From Thiodiazotropha sp040507225 (GTDB lineage: Bacteria; Pseudomonadota; Gammaproteobacteria; Chromatiales; Chromatiaceae), in contig JBEVVG010000002.1 of assembly GCA_040507225.1 (NCBI GenBank), forward strand, positions 992,001-1,056,000: 64,000 nucleotides of DNA, written 5' to 3'. The stretch's first letter is position 1, and each line of letters starts with the position of its first letter. Positions 42,769 through 50,764 of the stretch are shown in pieces. A program made the translations under genes and the position numbers. A model generated the notes under the pieces. That model saw only the letters and a program-made list of their open reading frames with translations. It was not told where the DNA came from and searched no databases.

Positions 42769-43308
42769 ATGGCTAGGTTACAGCAATATTACAAGGAAAC
42801 TGTGGTCCAGAACCTGATGGACAAGTTTCAATTCGACAGCATCATGGAAGTGCCGAAAATCACCAAAATAACCCTGAATATGGGTGTTGGCGAGGCAATC
42901 GGCGACAAAAAGATTCTGGAAAATGCTGTTGGCGATATGGAGAAAATCGCAGGCCAAAAGGCCATTATCACCCATGCCAGAAAATCCATCGCGGGTTTTA
43001 AGGTGCGTGAAGGCTGGCCGATTGGTTGCAAGGTGACCCTGCGCAGCGACCGCATGTATGAGTTTCTTGATCGACTGATCAATATCGCCATCCCGCGTAT
43101 TCGTGACTTCCGTGGTCTGAGCGCAAAATCCTTCGATGGTAGGGGCAATTACTCCATGGGCGTCAAGGAACAGATCATGTTCCCTGAAATCGACTATGAC
43201 AAGATCGACGCTTTGCGCGGTCTGGATATCACAATCACCACTACAGCACGGACTGACGATGAGGGACGTGCACTTTTGGAAGCTTTCAAGTTTCCTTTCA
43301 AGAGCTGA
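42769..43308 (+). CDS. rplE: Ribosomal protein L5
   Basis: L5 binds 5S rRNA and contacts P-site tRNA. The 179-residue protein has KITLNMGVGEA and GFKVREGWPIGCKVTLR, and the same length as in E. coli. In E. coli the S8 repressor site lies at the rplE start; I did not find it by eye here. Confidence 0.99.
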   Translation: MARLQQYYKETVVQNLMDKFQFDSIMEVPKITKITLNMGVGEAIGDKKILENAVGDMEKIAGQKAIITHARKSIAGFKVREGWPIGCKVTLRSDRMYEFLDRLINIAIPRIRDFRGLSAKSFDGRGNYSMGVKEQIMFPEIDYDKIDALRGLDITITTTARTDDEGRALLEAFKFPFKS

Positions 43309-43315
43309 GAGAGTT

Positions 43316-43621
43316 ATGGCAAAAAAGAGCATGATTGCACGTGAAACCCGCCGTGCGAAAACCTCCGATCGCTACGCTGAAAAACGTAACGCATTGAAAG
43401 CTGTGATAAAAAATCCAAATAGCAGCTTTGAAGAGGTCGAGGTGGCTGTAATGAAGCTGCAGAAGCTTCCGCGCGATGCAAGTCCCGCGCGTAAGCAGAA
43501 TCGCTGTCAGGTAACCGGCCGTCCTCACGGTGTATATCGCAAGTTCGGCCTGTGCCGGAACAAACTGCGTGAAGCGGCTATGCGAGGTGACGTGCCAGGG
43601 CTTGTTAAAGCCAGCTGGTAA
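43316..43621 (+). CDS. rpsN: Ribosomal protein S14, zinc-free type
   Basis: S14 is a 30S head protein. ATG 43316 gives 101 residues beginning MAKKSMIARETRRAKTSDRY, identical in length to E. coli. The paired CxxC zinc ribbon is absent, so this is the C-minus form. The start lies 7 nt after rplE. Its last codons contain a candidate -35 for rpsH. Confidence 0.98.
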   Translation: MAKKSMIARETRRAKTSDRYAEKRNALKAVIKNPNSSFEEVEVAVMKLQKLPRDASPARKQNRCQVTGRPHGVYRKFGLCRNKLREAAMRGDVPGLVKASW

Positions 43622-43630
43622 CAGTATAAT
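43602..43630 (+). promoter_or_regulatory. Candidate internal promoter for rpsH and downstream spc genes
   Basis: TTGTTA (43602-43607), 17 bp spacer, TATAAT (43625-43630, exact), then CCTGCGCCC. The -35 lies inside the end of rpsN. The 100-nt gap to rpsH holds a hairpin CCGAGC/GCTCGG (43645-43664) that would be in the 5' leader. Confidence 0.55.
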
Positions 43631-43721
43631 CCTGCGCCCTTACCCCGAGCTCCTACAGGCTCGGTGAAGTCCAATAATCAGGTATCGCGCCAATAAGGCG
43701 GGCTGACCTTAGGAGCTCATC

Positions 43722-44117
43722 ATGAGTATGTCAGATCCCATCGCGGATATGCTCACGCGTATCCGTAATGGCCAGGCAGCTAAAAAGACGACCGTCGAGC
43801 TGCCCTCGTCCAAGCAGAAAGTGGCCATTGCCAACCTGCTCAAAAATGAAGGTTATCTCCAGGAAGTCTCTGTCAAGAACGAAGGTCCCAAGCCGACTCT
43901 CGTCCTGGAACTTCGCTATTTTCAAGGCAAACCCGTTATCGATCTGATCCAACGTGTCAGTCGTCCTGGATTGCGCGTGTACAAGGGCAGGGATGAGCTA
44001 CCTAATGTACGTGCTGGTCTGGGTGTCGCTATTATCTCAACGTCTAAAGGTGTTATGACCGACCGTGCTGCCCGTCAAATGGGGCAGGGTGGTGAGGTTG
44101 TCGCCTTTGTCGCATAA
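43722..44117 (+). CDS. rpsH: Ribosomal protein S8
   Basis: S8 binds the central domain of 16S rRNA and represses spc genes in E. coli. The 131-residue protein starts MSMSDPIADMLTRIRNGQ and ends with STSKGVMTDRAARQ. TTAGGAGCTC precedes the ATG. The gap before it is unusually long for this operon and contains a promoter-like sequence. Confidence 0.99.
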   Translation: MSMSDPIADMLTRIRNGQAAKKTTVELPSSKQKVAIANLLKNEGYLQEVSVKNEGPKPTLVLELRYFQGKPVIDLIQRVSRPGLRVYKGRDELPNVRAGLGVAIISTSKGVMTDRAARQMGQGGEVVAFVA

Positions 44118-44129
44118 GGGGGGCTTGAA

Positions 44130-44663
44130 ATGTCTCGTGTAGCAAAAAGCCCTGTCGCCATCCCCTCGGGTATCACCGTCAAGTTAGTGGACGACACCGT
44201 CTCCGTGAAGGGTCCCAAAGGCGAACTGTCCTTCGGCATTCATCCCGATGTGGCGGTCAGTGAGGAAGGTAGCGAACTCAAAGTCGCTCCCAAGAGCGAG
44301 AGCAAAGACGCCTGGGCCATGGCGGGAACCGTTCGCGCCCTGGTCAACAACATGGTGACTGGTGTGAGTGCCGGCTTTGAGAAAAAGCTTCAACTCATCG
44401 GCGTGGGTTATCGTGCACAGGCCGGCGGTAAGAGCCTGAACCTGAGTCTGGGATTCTCTCATCCGATCGATTATCCGGTTCCCGAGGGCATCAGCATCGC
44501 AACGCCTTCTGCCACGGAAATCATCATCAGCGGTAGTGATAAGCAGAAAGTTGGTCAGGTCGCGGCTGAAATACGCTCCTTCCGTCCGCCGGAGCCTTAC
44601 AAGGGCAAGGGTGTGCGCTATGCCGATGAACAAGTCATGCGTAAAGAAGCCAAGAAGAAATAG
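44130..44663 (+). CDS. rplF: Ribosomal protein L6
   Basis: L6 lies near the sarcin-ricin loop. The 177-residue protein has two similar domains and the signature PEPYKGKGVRYADE at the C-terminus. It matches the E. coli length. Confidence 0.99.
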   Translation: MSRVAKSPVAIPSGITVKLVDDTVSVKGPKGELSFGIHPDVAVSEEGSELKVAPKSESKDAWAMAGTVRALVNNMVTGVSAGFEKKLQLIGVGYRAQAGGKSLNLSLGFSHPIDYPVPEGISIATPSATEIIISGSDKQKVGQVAAEIRSFRPPEPYKGKGVRYADEQVMRKEAKKK

Positions 44664-44671
44664 GTAGATCG

Positions 44672-45031
44672 ATGGACAAGAAACAATCTCGAATTCGTCG
44701 TGGACGTCGCACTAGAGCGAAAATCCGCGAGTTGGGCGTATATCGTCTTTCGATTCACCGTACGCCTCGGCACATTTATGCACAGGTCATCAGCCCGGAT
44801 GGTGCGAATGTCCTGGCAAGCGCTTCAACCCTTGATAAGGCAGTCAAAAGTGAAATTGACGGCAATGTGGGCGGCAACGTAAAGGCTGCTTCCGTTGTAG
44901 GAAAAATTGTCGCTGAACGCGCCAAGTCAGCAGGTGTCGAAAAGGTCGCGTTTGATCGCTCCGGTTTTCGCTACCACGGCCGCGTCAAGGCTCTGGCCGA
45001 TGCCGCACGTGAAGCCGGTCTTCAATTTTAA
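44672..45031 (+). CDS. rplR: Ribosomal protein L18
   Basis: L18 binds 5S rRNA with L5. The 119-residue protein has a basic N-terminal tail (RRGRRTRAKIRE) and the FDRSGFRYHGRVKALADAAR C-terminal segment. Confidence 0.98.
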   Translation: MDKKQSRIRRGRRTRAKIRELGVYRLSIHRTPRHIYAQVISPDGANVLASASTLDKAVKSEIDGNVGGNVKAASVVGKIVAERAKSAGVEKVAFDRSGFRYHGRVKALADAAREAGLQF

Positions 45032-45043
45032 AGGTCTGGGAAT

Positions 45044-45550
45044 ATGGCAAATTTTAATGCAAAGCCAGAAGGCGACGATCTGCTGGAAAAACTGGTCAAC
45101 GTGAATCGCGTTGCGAAAGTGGTTAAGGGCGGACGTCAATTTGGATTCTCCGCATTGACCGTGGTCGGTGATGGCAAGGGCCGTGTAGGTTTCGGCACCG
45201 GTAAGGCCCGCGAGGTACCGGTCGCCATTCAGAAAGCCATGGAGACAGCCAGAAAGAATATGGTATCCGTAAAACTGGAAGGCTCCACGCTCCAGTACCC
45301 CCTGGTTGGCCGGCATGGCGCGGCCAAGGTGTTCATGCAGCCCGCATCCGACGGTACCGGCATCATCGCCGGCGGCGCGATGCGTGCCGTGTTCGAAGTA
45401 CTGGGTGTTCAGAACGTGCTTGCCAAATGTATCGGCACCAACAATCCGATCAATGTGGTGCGTGCAACCATCAACGGTCTCAACGAGATGGACGATGCCG
45501 AAGCGGTGGCCTTGAAACGCGGCAAAAGCGTCGAAGAGATCCTGGGGTAA
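45044..45550 (+). CDS. rpsE: Ribosomal protein S5
   Basis: S5 acts in decoding fidelity near the mRNA entry. The 168-residue protein has VNRVAKVVKGGRQFGFSAL and the spectinomycin-loop and GTGIIAGGAMRAVFE segments of the family. Confidence 0.99.
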   Translation: MANFNAKPEGDDLLEKLVNVNRVAKVVKGGRQFGFSALTVVGDGKGRVGFGTGKAREVPVAIQKAMETARKNMVSVKLEGSTLQYPLVGRHGAAKVFMQPASDGTGIIAGGAMRAVFEVLGVQNVLAKCIGTNNPINVVRATINGLNEMDDAEAVALKRGKSVEEILG

Positions 45551-45553
45551 GTC

Positions 45554-45742
45554 ATGGCTGAGAAGAAAATGATGCGGGTCAAACTCGTGAAAAGCATGAA
45601 TGGCCGTCTGGCCTCCCATAAGGCTTGTGTCAAGGGCCTGGGGCTGCGCCGGATGCACCATGAGGTCGAGGTGGAAGACACGCCTTGTACTCGTGGCATG
45701 GTCAACAAAGTCAATTACATGGTTAAGGTATTGGAGTCCTGA
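45554..45742 (+). CDS. rpmD: Ribosomal protein L30
   Basis: L30 is a small 50S protein. The 62-residue protein contains HKACVKGLGLRRMHHEVE, the conserved core. Gaps to rpsE and rplO are 3 nt and 1 nt. Confidence 0.98.
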   Translation: MAEKKMMRVKLVKSMNGRLASHKACVKGLGLRRMHHEVEVEDTPCTRGMVNKVNYMVKVLES

Positions 45743-45743
45743 G

Positions 45744-46175
45744 ATGAAATTGAACACTCTACAGCCAGCGCCTGGAAGCAACCCAACTCGGAAACGTGTG
45801 GGTCGCGGTATTGGCAGCGGACTCGGTAAAACCTGTGGTCGAGGCCATAAGGGTCAAAAGTCCCGCTCGGGTGGTTTTCACAAGGTCGGCTTCGAAGGTG
45901 GTCAAATGCCTTTGCAGCGTCGCCTTCCGAAAGTCGGTTTCACCTCGCGTGTCTCACTGATCAGTGCCCAGGTTCGACTCAGTGAACTGGCAAAGGTAGA
46001 AGGTGACGTGGTGGATCTCGAGGCGTTGATGAAAGCTCATATCGTCAGTCGCAATATCAAGCGCGCTAAGATTTTCGCCTCCGGCGCCATCGACCGCGCA
46101 TTGACTGTCAAAGGTATCGGTGTCACCAAAGGCGCAAAGGCCGCCATAGAAGCCGCCGGCGGCAAGGTCGAGTAA
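45744..46175 (+). CDS. rplO: Ribosomal protein L15
   Basis: L15 is a late 50S assembly protein. ATG 45744 follows the rpmD stop by one base and gives a 143-residue protein with KRVGRGIGSGLGKTCGRGHK and the GFEGGQMPLQRRLPK signature. Confidence 0.98.
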   Translation: MKLNTLQPAPGSNPTRKRVGRGIGSGLGKTCGRGHKGQKSRSGGFHKVGFEGGQMPLQRRLPKVGFTSRVSLISAQVRLSELAKVEGDVVDLEALMKAHIVSRNIKRAKIFASGAIDRALTVKGIGVTKGAKAAIEAAGGKVE

Positions 46176-46178
46176 TCC

Positions 46179-47531
46179 ATGGCAAAGGGTAGTGCACCAA
46201 TGATGGGGGCTCTGGGCGGCATGGGTCGTGTGACGGAATTGCGTCAACGTCTCCTGTTCGTCGCCGGTGCGCTGCTGGTTTTTCGGATCGGTACCTTCAT
46301 CCCCGTTCCCGGTGTGAATCCGGTCGCCTTGGCCGCTCTTCTGGATCAGGCAGGGGGTTCGATCCTGGACATGTTCAACATGTTCTCGGGTGGCGCCCTG
46401 AAACGCGCCAGTCTGTTCGCTTTGGGAATCATGCCGTATATCTCTGCGTCGATCATTATGCAGTTGATGTCAGCGGTGATACCCAGCCTGGAACAACTGA
46501 AAAAGGAAGGTGAGTCGGGACGACGCAAGATCACCCAGTACACCCGATACGGCACCGTCGTATTGGCTACCTTCCAGGCGGTGGGTATATCGATTGCTTT
46601 GCAGAGCCAGGCCGTAAATGGTGAAACCATCGTAGTCCACCAAGGTGTGGGATTCGTGGTGACCGCAGCGGTATCTTTGGTCACTGGGACGATGTTTCTC
46701 ATGTGGCTGGGTGAGCAGATCACTGAACGAGGGATCGGTAACGGCATTTCAATGATCATCTTTGCCGGTATCGTGGCCGGATTGCCTGCCGCGATCGGTG
46801 GTACGCTCGAATTGGCGCGCACCGGTGAGTTGAACATACTGACCATTCTGTTCCTGTTTGTCCTTGCCATAGCGGTTACGGCATTCGTGGTGTTCGTAGA
46901 ACGCGGACAACGACGTATCACGATCAACTACGCCAAACGTCAGCAGGGACGCAGAATGCTCGCGGCACAAAGCAGTCATCTGCCACTGAAACTGAACATG
47001 GCTGGTGTTATCCCGCCCATTTTTGCCTCAAGTATCATCCTGTTTCCGGCAACCCTGGGACAGTGGTTCGGTAATACGGAAGGTACACGCTGGTTGCAGG
47101 ACATCTTTGCCAAATTGTCCCCGGGTGAGCCGGTGTATGTCATGGCCTATGCCGCGGCAATTATATTTTTCTGCTTTTTCTACACGGCGTTGGTATTCAA
47201 CTCCCGTGACACGGCAGACAACTTGAAACGTTCCGGTGCCTTCATCCCCGGTATTAGGCCGGGTGAGCAGACCGCGAAATATATCGACAGTGTGATGTCC
47301 AGGCTGACTTTTGCCGGGGCCATTTATATCACGCTGGTGTGTTTGCTCCCGGAATTCCTGATTGTTGGCTGGAATGTGCCGTTCTACTTTGGTGGCACCT
47401 CACTGCTGATTATCGTGGTTGTGGTGATGGATTTTATGGCGCAGATTCAAGCGCACCTGATGTCACACCAGTATGAAGGTTTAATGAAAAAAGCCAATCT
47501 GAAGGGCGGTGGCGCAGGTCTGCTGCGCTGA
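46179..47531 (+). CDS. secY: Preprotein translocase subunit SecY
   Basis: SecY forms the protein-conducting channel of the inner membrane. The 450-residue protein has ten predicted helices. The PGVNP and FNMFSGGAL segments in the first two helices and plug region are typical, as are GIMPYISASIIMQL and the C-terminal loop with GIRPGEQTAKYID. It lies 3 nt after rplO, the standard spc position. Its partner secE is 25 kb upstream in the same superoperon. Confidence 0.99.
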   Translation: MAKGSAPMMGALGGMGRVTELRQRLLFVAGALLVFRIGTFIPVPGVNPVALAALLDQAGGSILDMFNMFSGGALKRASLFALGIMPYISASIIMQLMSAVIPSLEQLKKEGESGRRKITQYTRYGTVVLATFQAVGISIALQSQAVNGETIVVHQGVGFVVTAAVSLVTGTMFLMWLGEQITERGIGNGISMIIFAGIVAGLPAAIGGTLELARTGELNILTILFLFVLAIAVTAFVVFVERGQRRITINYAKRQQGRRMLAAQSSHLPLKLNMAGVIPPIFASSIILFPATLGQWFGNTEGTRWLQDIFAKLSPGEPVYVMAYAAAIIFFCFFYTALVFNSRDTADNLKRSGAFIPGIRPGEQTAKYIDSVMSRLTFAGAIYITLVCLLPEFLIVGWNVPFYFGGTSLLIIVVVVMDFMAQIQAHLMSHQYEGLMKKANLKGGGAGLLR

Positions 47532-47559
47532 TTCCTCAGATCTATTTGGAGAGAAAACC

Positions 47560-47673
47560 ATGAAAGTGCGTGCATCAGTCAAGAAAATCTGCCGCAACTG
47601 TAAGATCGTACGTCGCAACGGTGTCGTGCGGGTTATCTGTAAAGAAGGGCGTCATAAGCAGCGCCAGGGTTAA
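47560..47673 (+). CDS. rpmJ: Ribosomal protein L36, zinc type
   Basis: A 37-residue protein beginning MKVRASVKKICRNCKIV and ending KQRQG. The zinc ligands C11, C14, C27 and H32 are present. TTTGGAGAGAAAACC precedes the ATG. The gene is small but unmistakable and sits between secY and rpsM, as in E. coli. Confidence 0.97.
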   Translation: MKVRASVKKICRNCKIVRRNGVVRVICKEGRHKQRQG

Positions 47674-47698
47674 TTTAGCGAAAATCGTGCCAGGCAGC

Positions 47699-47727
47699 TT
47701 GAACGAAGCTGTGTGGTGAGGTATTAT
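47699..47727 (+). promoter_or_regulatory. Alpha operon promoter before rpsM
   Basis: TTGAAC (47699-47704), 17 bp spacer, TATTAT (47722-47727), then the discriminator CGCGCG. The predicted start is about 44 nt before rpsM. E. coli also has a separate alpha promoter here. Confidence 0.7.
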
Positions 47728-47777
47728 CGCGCGTTTCCCTTGGGGGCCACCTGAGGGTTCATTAGGAGATTAGTAAG

Positions 47778-48134
47778 ATGGCTCGAATTGCAGGGGTCAA
47801 CATTCCAGATCGCAAACATGCCGTCATCGCCTTGACGTCGATCTACGGTATTGGCCGCACACGTGCGGGCGATATCTGTAAAGAAGCCGGTATAGAACCG
47901 AGCACCAAGATCCAGGAGCTGAGCGAAGACCAGATTGAGTCCATTCGCGGGATTGTGGCGCGCTATACGGTCGAAGGCGATCTTCGTCGTGAAATCTCCA
48001 TGAACATCAAACGCTTGATGGATCTTGGTTGCAATCGTGGCATCCGTCACCGTCGGGGATTGCCGCTGCGCGGCCAACGTACCCGCACCAACGCCCGCAC
48101 CCGTAAAGGGCCGCGCCGCCCGATCAAGCGTTAA
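47778..48134 (+). CDS. rpsM: Ribosomal protein S13
   Basis: S13 contacts P-site tRNA and forms head bridges. The 118-residue protein starts MARIAGVNIPDRKH and ends with a basic tail (GQRTRTNARTRKGPRRPIK). TTAGGAGATTAGTAAG precedes the ATG. Confidence 0.99.
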   Translation: MARIAGVNIPDRKHAVIALTSIYGIGRTRAGDICKEAGIEPSTKIQELSEDQIESIRGIVARYTVEGDLRREISMNIKRLMDLGCNRGIRHRRGLPLRGQRTRTNARTRKGPRRPIKR

Positions 48135-48167
48135 TCATTATTAATTTCGAATCTGTAGGTACAGAAG

Positions 48168-48557
48168 ATGGCAAAACCCAGCAGCCGTGCCAAGAAAAAG
48201 GTTAAAAAGAGCGTCACCGATGGCGTCGCTCACGTTCACGCCTCTTTCAACAACACCATCATCACGATAACCGATCGTCAGGGCAACGCACTGGCCTGGG
48301 CAACGGCCGGTGGATCCGGTTTCCGCGGCTCACGCAAGAGTACGCCTTTTGCTGCGCAGGTGGCCGCTGATCGTGTGGGTCAGATGGTTAAGGAATACGG
48401 TGTCAAAAATCTGGATGTCAACGTTAAAGGTCCGGGTCCCGGTCGTGAGTCCGCGGTACGCGCACTGAACAATGCCGGTTTCAAGATCACCAGCATCTCT
48501 GACGTCACCCCGATTCCGCATAACGGCTGTCGTCCTCCGAAAAAACGCCGCGTCTAA
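48168..48557 (+). CDS. rpsK: Ribosomal protein S11
   Basis: S11 lies on the 30S platform near the E site. The 129-residue protein has HASFNNTIITITDRQGNAL and the C-terminal TPIPHNGCRPPKKRRV, with the Asn-Gly pair that is known to form isoaspartate in E. coli. Confidence 0.99.
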   Translation: MAKPSSRAKKKVKKSVTDGVAHVHASFNNTIITITDRQGNALAWATAGGSGFRGSRKSTPFAAQVAADRVGQMVKEYGVKNLDVNVKGPGPGRESAVRALNNAGFKITSISDVTPIPHNGCRPPKKRRV

Positions 48558-48576
48558 TTATTGGAGTTATTGAATC

Positions 48577-49197
48577 ATGGCAAGGTACATCGGTCCCAAG
48601 TGTAAACTGAGCCGTCGCGAAGGCACTGATCTTTTTCTCAAGAGCCGCGTTCGTTCTCTGGACTCCAAGTGCAACATGGAGAAGCTCCCGGGTCAGTCCG
48701 GTGACCGTCGTCGGAGAGTCTCCGATTACGGATTGCAGTTGCGTGAGAAACAGAAAGTGCGCCGTATTTACGGAATCATGGAAAAACAGTTCCGCAACTA
48801 CTATAAAGCCGCTGCACAGAACAAGGGCGCCACGGGCGAGAACCTTCTGCAACTGCTGGAAACCCGTCTCGACAACATCGTTTACCGCATGGGGTTTGGT
48901 TCGACCCGCGCTGAAGCGCGTCAACTGGTCAGCCACAAAGCCATCGAAGTGAACGGCAAGATCGTCAACGTGCCCTCATTCCGGGTTACCGCGGAAGACG
49001 AAATCTCTGTGCGCGAGAAGGCGAAGAAACAACTGCGTATCCAATCCTCGATCGAACTGCAGGGTCAGTACGGGTTCGTAGACTGGCTGGACGTCGACGC
49101 CAAAGCCATGAAGGGCAAACTGAAACGTATTCCCGATCGTTCCGATCTGTCCGCCGAGATTAATGAACAACTGGTCGTTGAGCTCTACTCCAAGTAA
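48577..49197 (+). CDS. rpsD: Ribosomal protein S4
   Basis: S4 is a primary assembly protein, helps unwind mRNA at entry, and represses the alpha operon in E. coli. The 206-residue protein has the S4 RNA-binding domain (about 95-155; LDNIVYRMGFGSTRAEARQL). It lacks N-terminal CxxC zinc motifs, as in E. coli. Confidence 0.99.
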   Translation: MARYIGPKCKLSRREGTDLFLKSRVRSLDSKCNMEKLPGQSGDRRRRVSDYGLQLREKQKVRRIYGIMEKQFRNYYKAAAQNKGATGENLLQLLETRLDNIVYRMGFGSTRAEARQLVSHKAIEVNGKIVNVPSFRVTAEDEISVREKAKKQLRIQSSIELQGQYGFVDWLDVDAKAMKGKLKRIPDRSDLSAEINEQLVVELYSK

Positions 49198-49217
49198 GCC
49201 TTGACGAGGGAAAATAC

Positions 49218-50216
49218 ATGACCGAAAGCGTTACGGAATTTCTGAAGCCTCGCATCGTCAATGTCCAGCCCGTCACCGGGACCCGCGCCAAGGTGACGCT
49301 AGAACCCCTGGAGAGGGGGTTCGGACATACGTTGGGCAATGCGCTGCGTCGCATTCTCCTGTCATCCATGCCGGGCAGCGCCATCACTGAGGTTGAGATC
49401 GCCGATGTGCTTCATGAGTACACCACCATTGAAGGTGTCCAGGAAGATGTATTGGAGATCCTGCTCAATCTCAAGCAGATTGCACTTGTCATGCATTCGC
49501 GTGACGAGGCGACCCTGCGGCTGAACAAGAAAGGACCGGGTCAGGTCAGTGCCGCTGACATTACGCTGGATCACGATGTCGAAATCGCTAATCCGGATCA
49601 TGTGATTGCCACCCTGACCAAGTCAGGCGAAATCAACATGACCCTTAATGTTCGTCGCGGCCGTGGTTACCAGCCCGCTGCGGCTCGTCAGGGCTCCGCG
49701 GGCGATGAGCGTCCAATCGGAATGTTACAGGTCGATGCCTCTTTCAGTCCGATTCGGGAAGTGGCTTACAGTGTCGAAGCCGCCCGTGTTGAGCAGAATA
49801 CCGGACTGGACCGTCTGGTCATCGAGCTTGAGACCAATGGAACCATCGATCCTGAGGAGGCGATTCGCCGTTCAGCAAGCATTCTCCGTGATCAGCTGTC
49901 TGTATTCGTGGATCTCGAGGCAGAGGCCGCGGAAGCTCACGCAGAGCCCGAAGAGCCTGCGATCGACCCAATTCTGCTGCGGCCTGTGGATGATCTTGAG
50001 CTGACGGTACGTTCAGCCAATTGTCTCAAGGCCGAGAACATTTTCCTCATCGGTGACCTGATTCAGCGCACCGAGGTGGAACTGCTCAAGACGCCGAATC
50101 TGGGTAAGAAATCACTGACCGAGATAAAGGACGTGTTGGCACGTCGCGGTCTGTCCCTGGGTATGCGCCTGGAACACTGGCCGCCCGAAAATATTGAAGA
50201 ACAGCTGGCTCACTGA
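49218..50216 (+). CDS. rpoA: RNA polymerase alpha subunit
   Basis: RpoA assembles RNA polymerase and binds UP elements and activators. The 332-residue protein has the N-terminal dimerisation domain (LEPLERGFGHTLGNALRRIL) and the C-terminal DNA-binding domain (SANCLKAENIFLIGDLIQRT, NLGKKSLTEIKDVL). The linker is acidic and Ala/Glu-rich. It starts 20 nt after rpsD. Confidence 0.99.
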   Translation: MTESVTEFLKPRIVNVQPVTGTRAKVTLEPLERGFGHTLGNALRRILLSSMPGSAITEVEIADVLHEYTTIEGVQEDVLEILLNLKQIALVMHSRDEATLRLNKKGPGQVSAADITLDHDVEIANPDHVIATLTKSGEINMTLNVRRGRGYQPAAARQGSAGDERPIGMLQVDASFSPIREVAYSVEAARVEQNTGLDRLVIELETNGTIDPEEAIRRSASILRDQLSVFVDLEAEAAEAHAEPEEPAIDPILLRPVDDLELTVRSANCLKAENIFLIGDLIQRTEVELLKTPNLGKKSLTEIKDVLARRGLSLGMRLEHWPPENIEEQLAH

Positions 50217-50268
50217 GTCTGCCGTTAATCTAACCTAAACTTAACTTGAATATTGGGGAAGTCTACCC

Positions 50269-50670
50269 ATGCGACATCGCAAATCAGGACGGCAGCTCAA
50301 TCGGAACAGCAGCCACAGAAATGCCATGTTCAGAAACATGGCCGTGTCTTTGATCAATCATGAGCTGATCAAGACCACTCTGCCAAAGGCAAAAGAGTTG
50401 CGCCGTGTGGCGGAGCCGCTCATCACCATGTCCAAAACCGACAACGTTGCCAAGCGGCGCCTGGCGTTTTCCAGACTTCGCGACAAGGCGGCTGTAGGAA
50501 AACTCTTCGCCGAGCTGGGTCCTCGCTACCAGGCGCGTCCAGGTGGTTATGTTCGGATTTTGAAATGTGGTTACCGCGCGGGTGACAAAGCCCCCATGGC
50601 ATTTGTTGAATTGGTCGATCGGCCCGACAATGGCGCCCTGGAAGAGGCAGTTGCCGCTAGCGAAGAATAG
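50269..50670 (+). CDS. rplQ: Ribosomal protein L17
   Basis: L17 sits near the tunnel exit. The 133-residue protein starts MRHRKSGRQLNRNSSHRNAM and has the GGYVRILKCGYRAGDKAP segment. Last gene of the superoperon; a strong terminator follows. Confidence 0.99.
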   Translation: MRHRKSGRQLNRNSSHRNAMFRNMAVSLINHELIKTTLPKAKELRRVAEPLITMSKTDNVAKRRLAFSRLRDKAAVGKLFAELGPRYQARPGGYVRILKCGYRAGDKAPMAFVELVDRPDNGALEEAVAASEE

Positions 50671-50697
50671 ACTTCACCGATTCCGGAGCATTCGAAT

Positions 50698-50726
50698 AAC
50701 CCACGCCATTGGCGTGGGTTTTTTTA
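50698..50726 (+). terminator. Intrinsic terminator after rplQ
   Basis: AACCCACGCC (50698-50707) pairs perfectly with GGCGTGGGTT (50711-50720) around an ATT loop, followed by six T. It closes the ribosomal superoperon and could also serve the convergent cytochrome gene. Confidence 0.9.
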
Positions 50727-50764
50727 TGCATGCCCCGATCATCGCTAACGATATCAGAGCGGAT

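Noticed and set aside
43136..43315. Upstream in-frame extension of rpsN into rplE
   Set aside because: S14 from ATG 43316 has the exact family N-terminus and length of 101 residues.
45600..45743. Upstream in-frame extension of rplO into rpmD
   Set aside because: ATG 45744 directly after the rpmD stop gives the correct L15 start.
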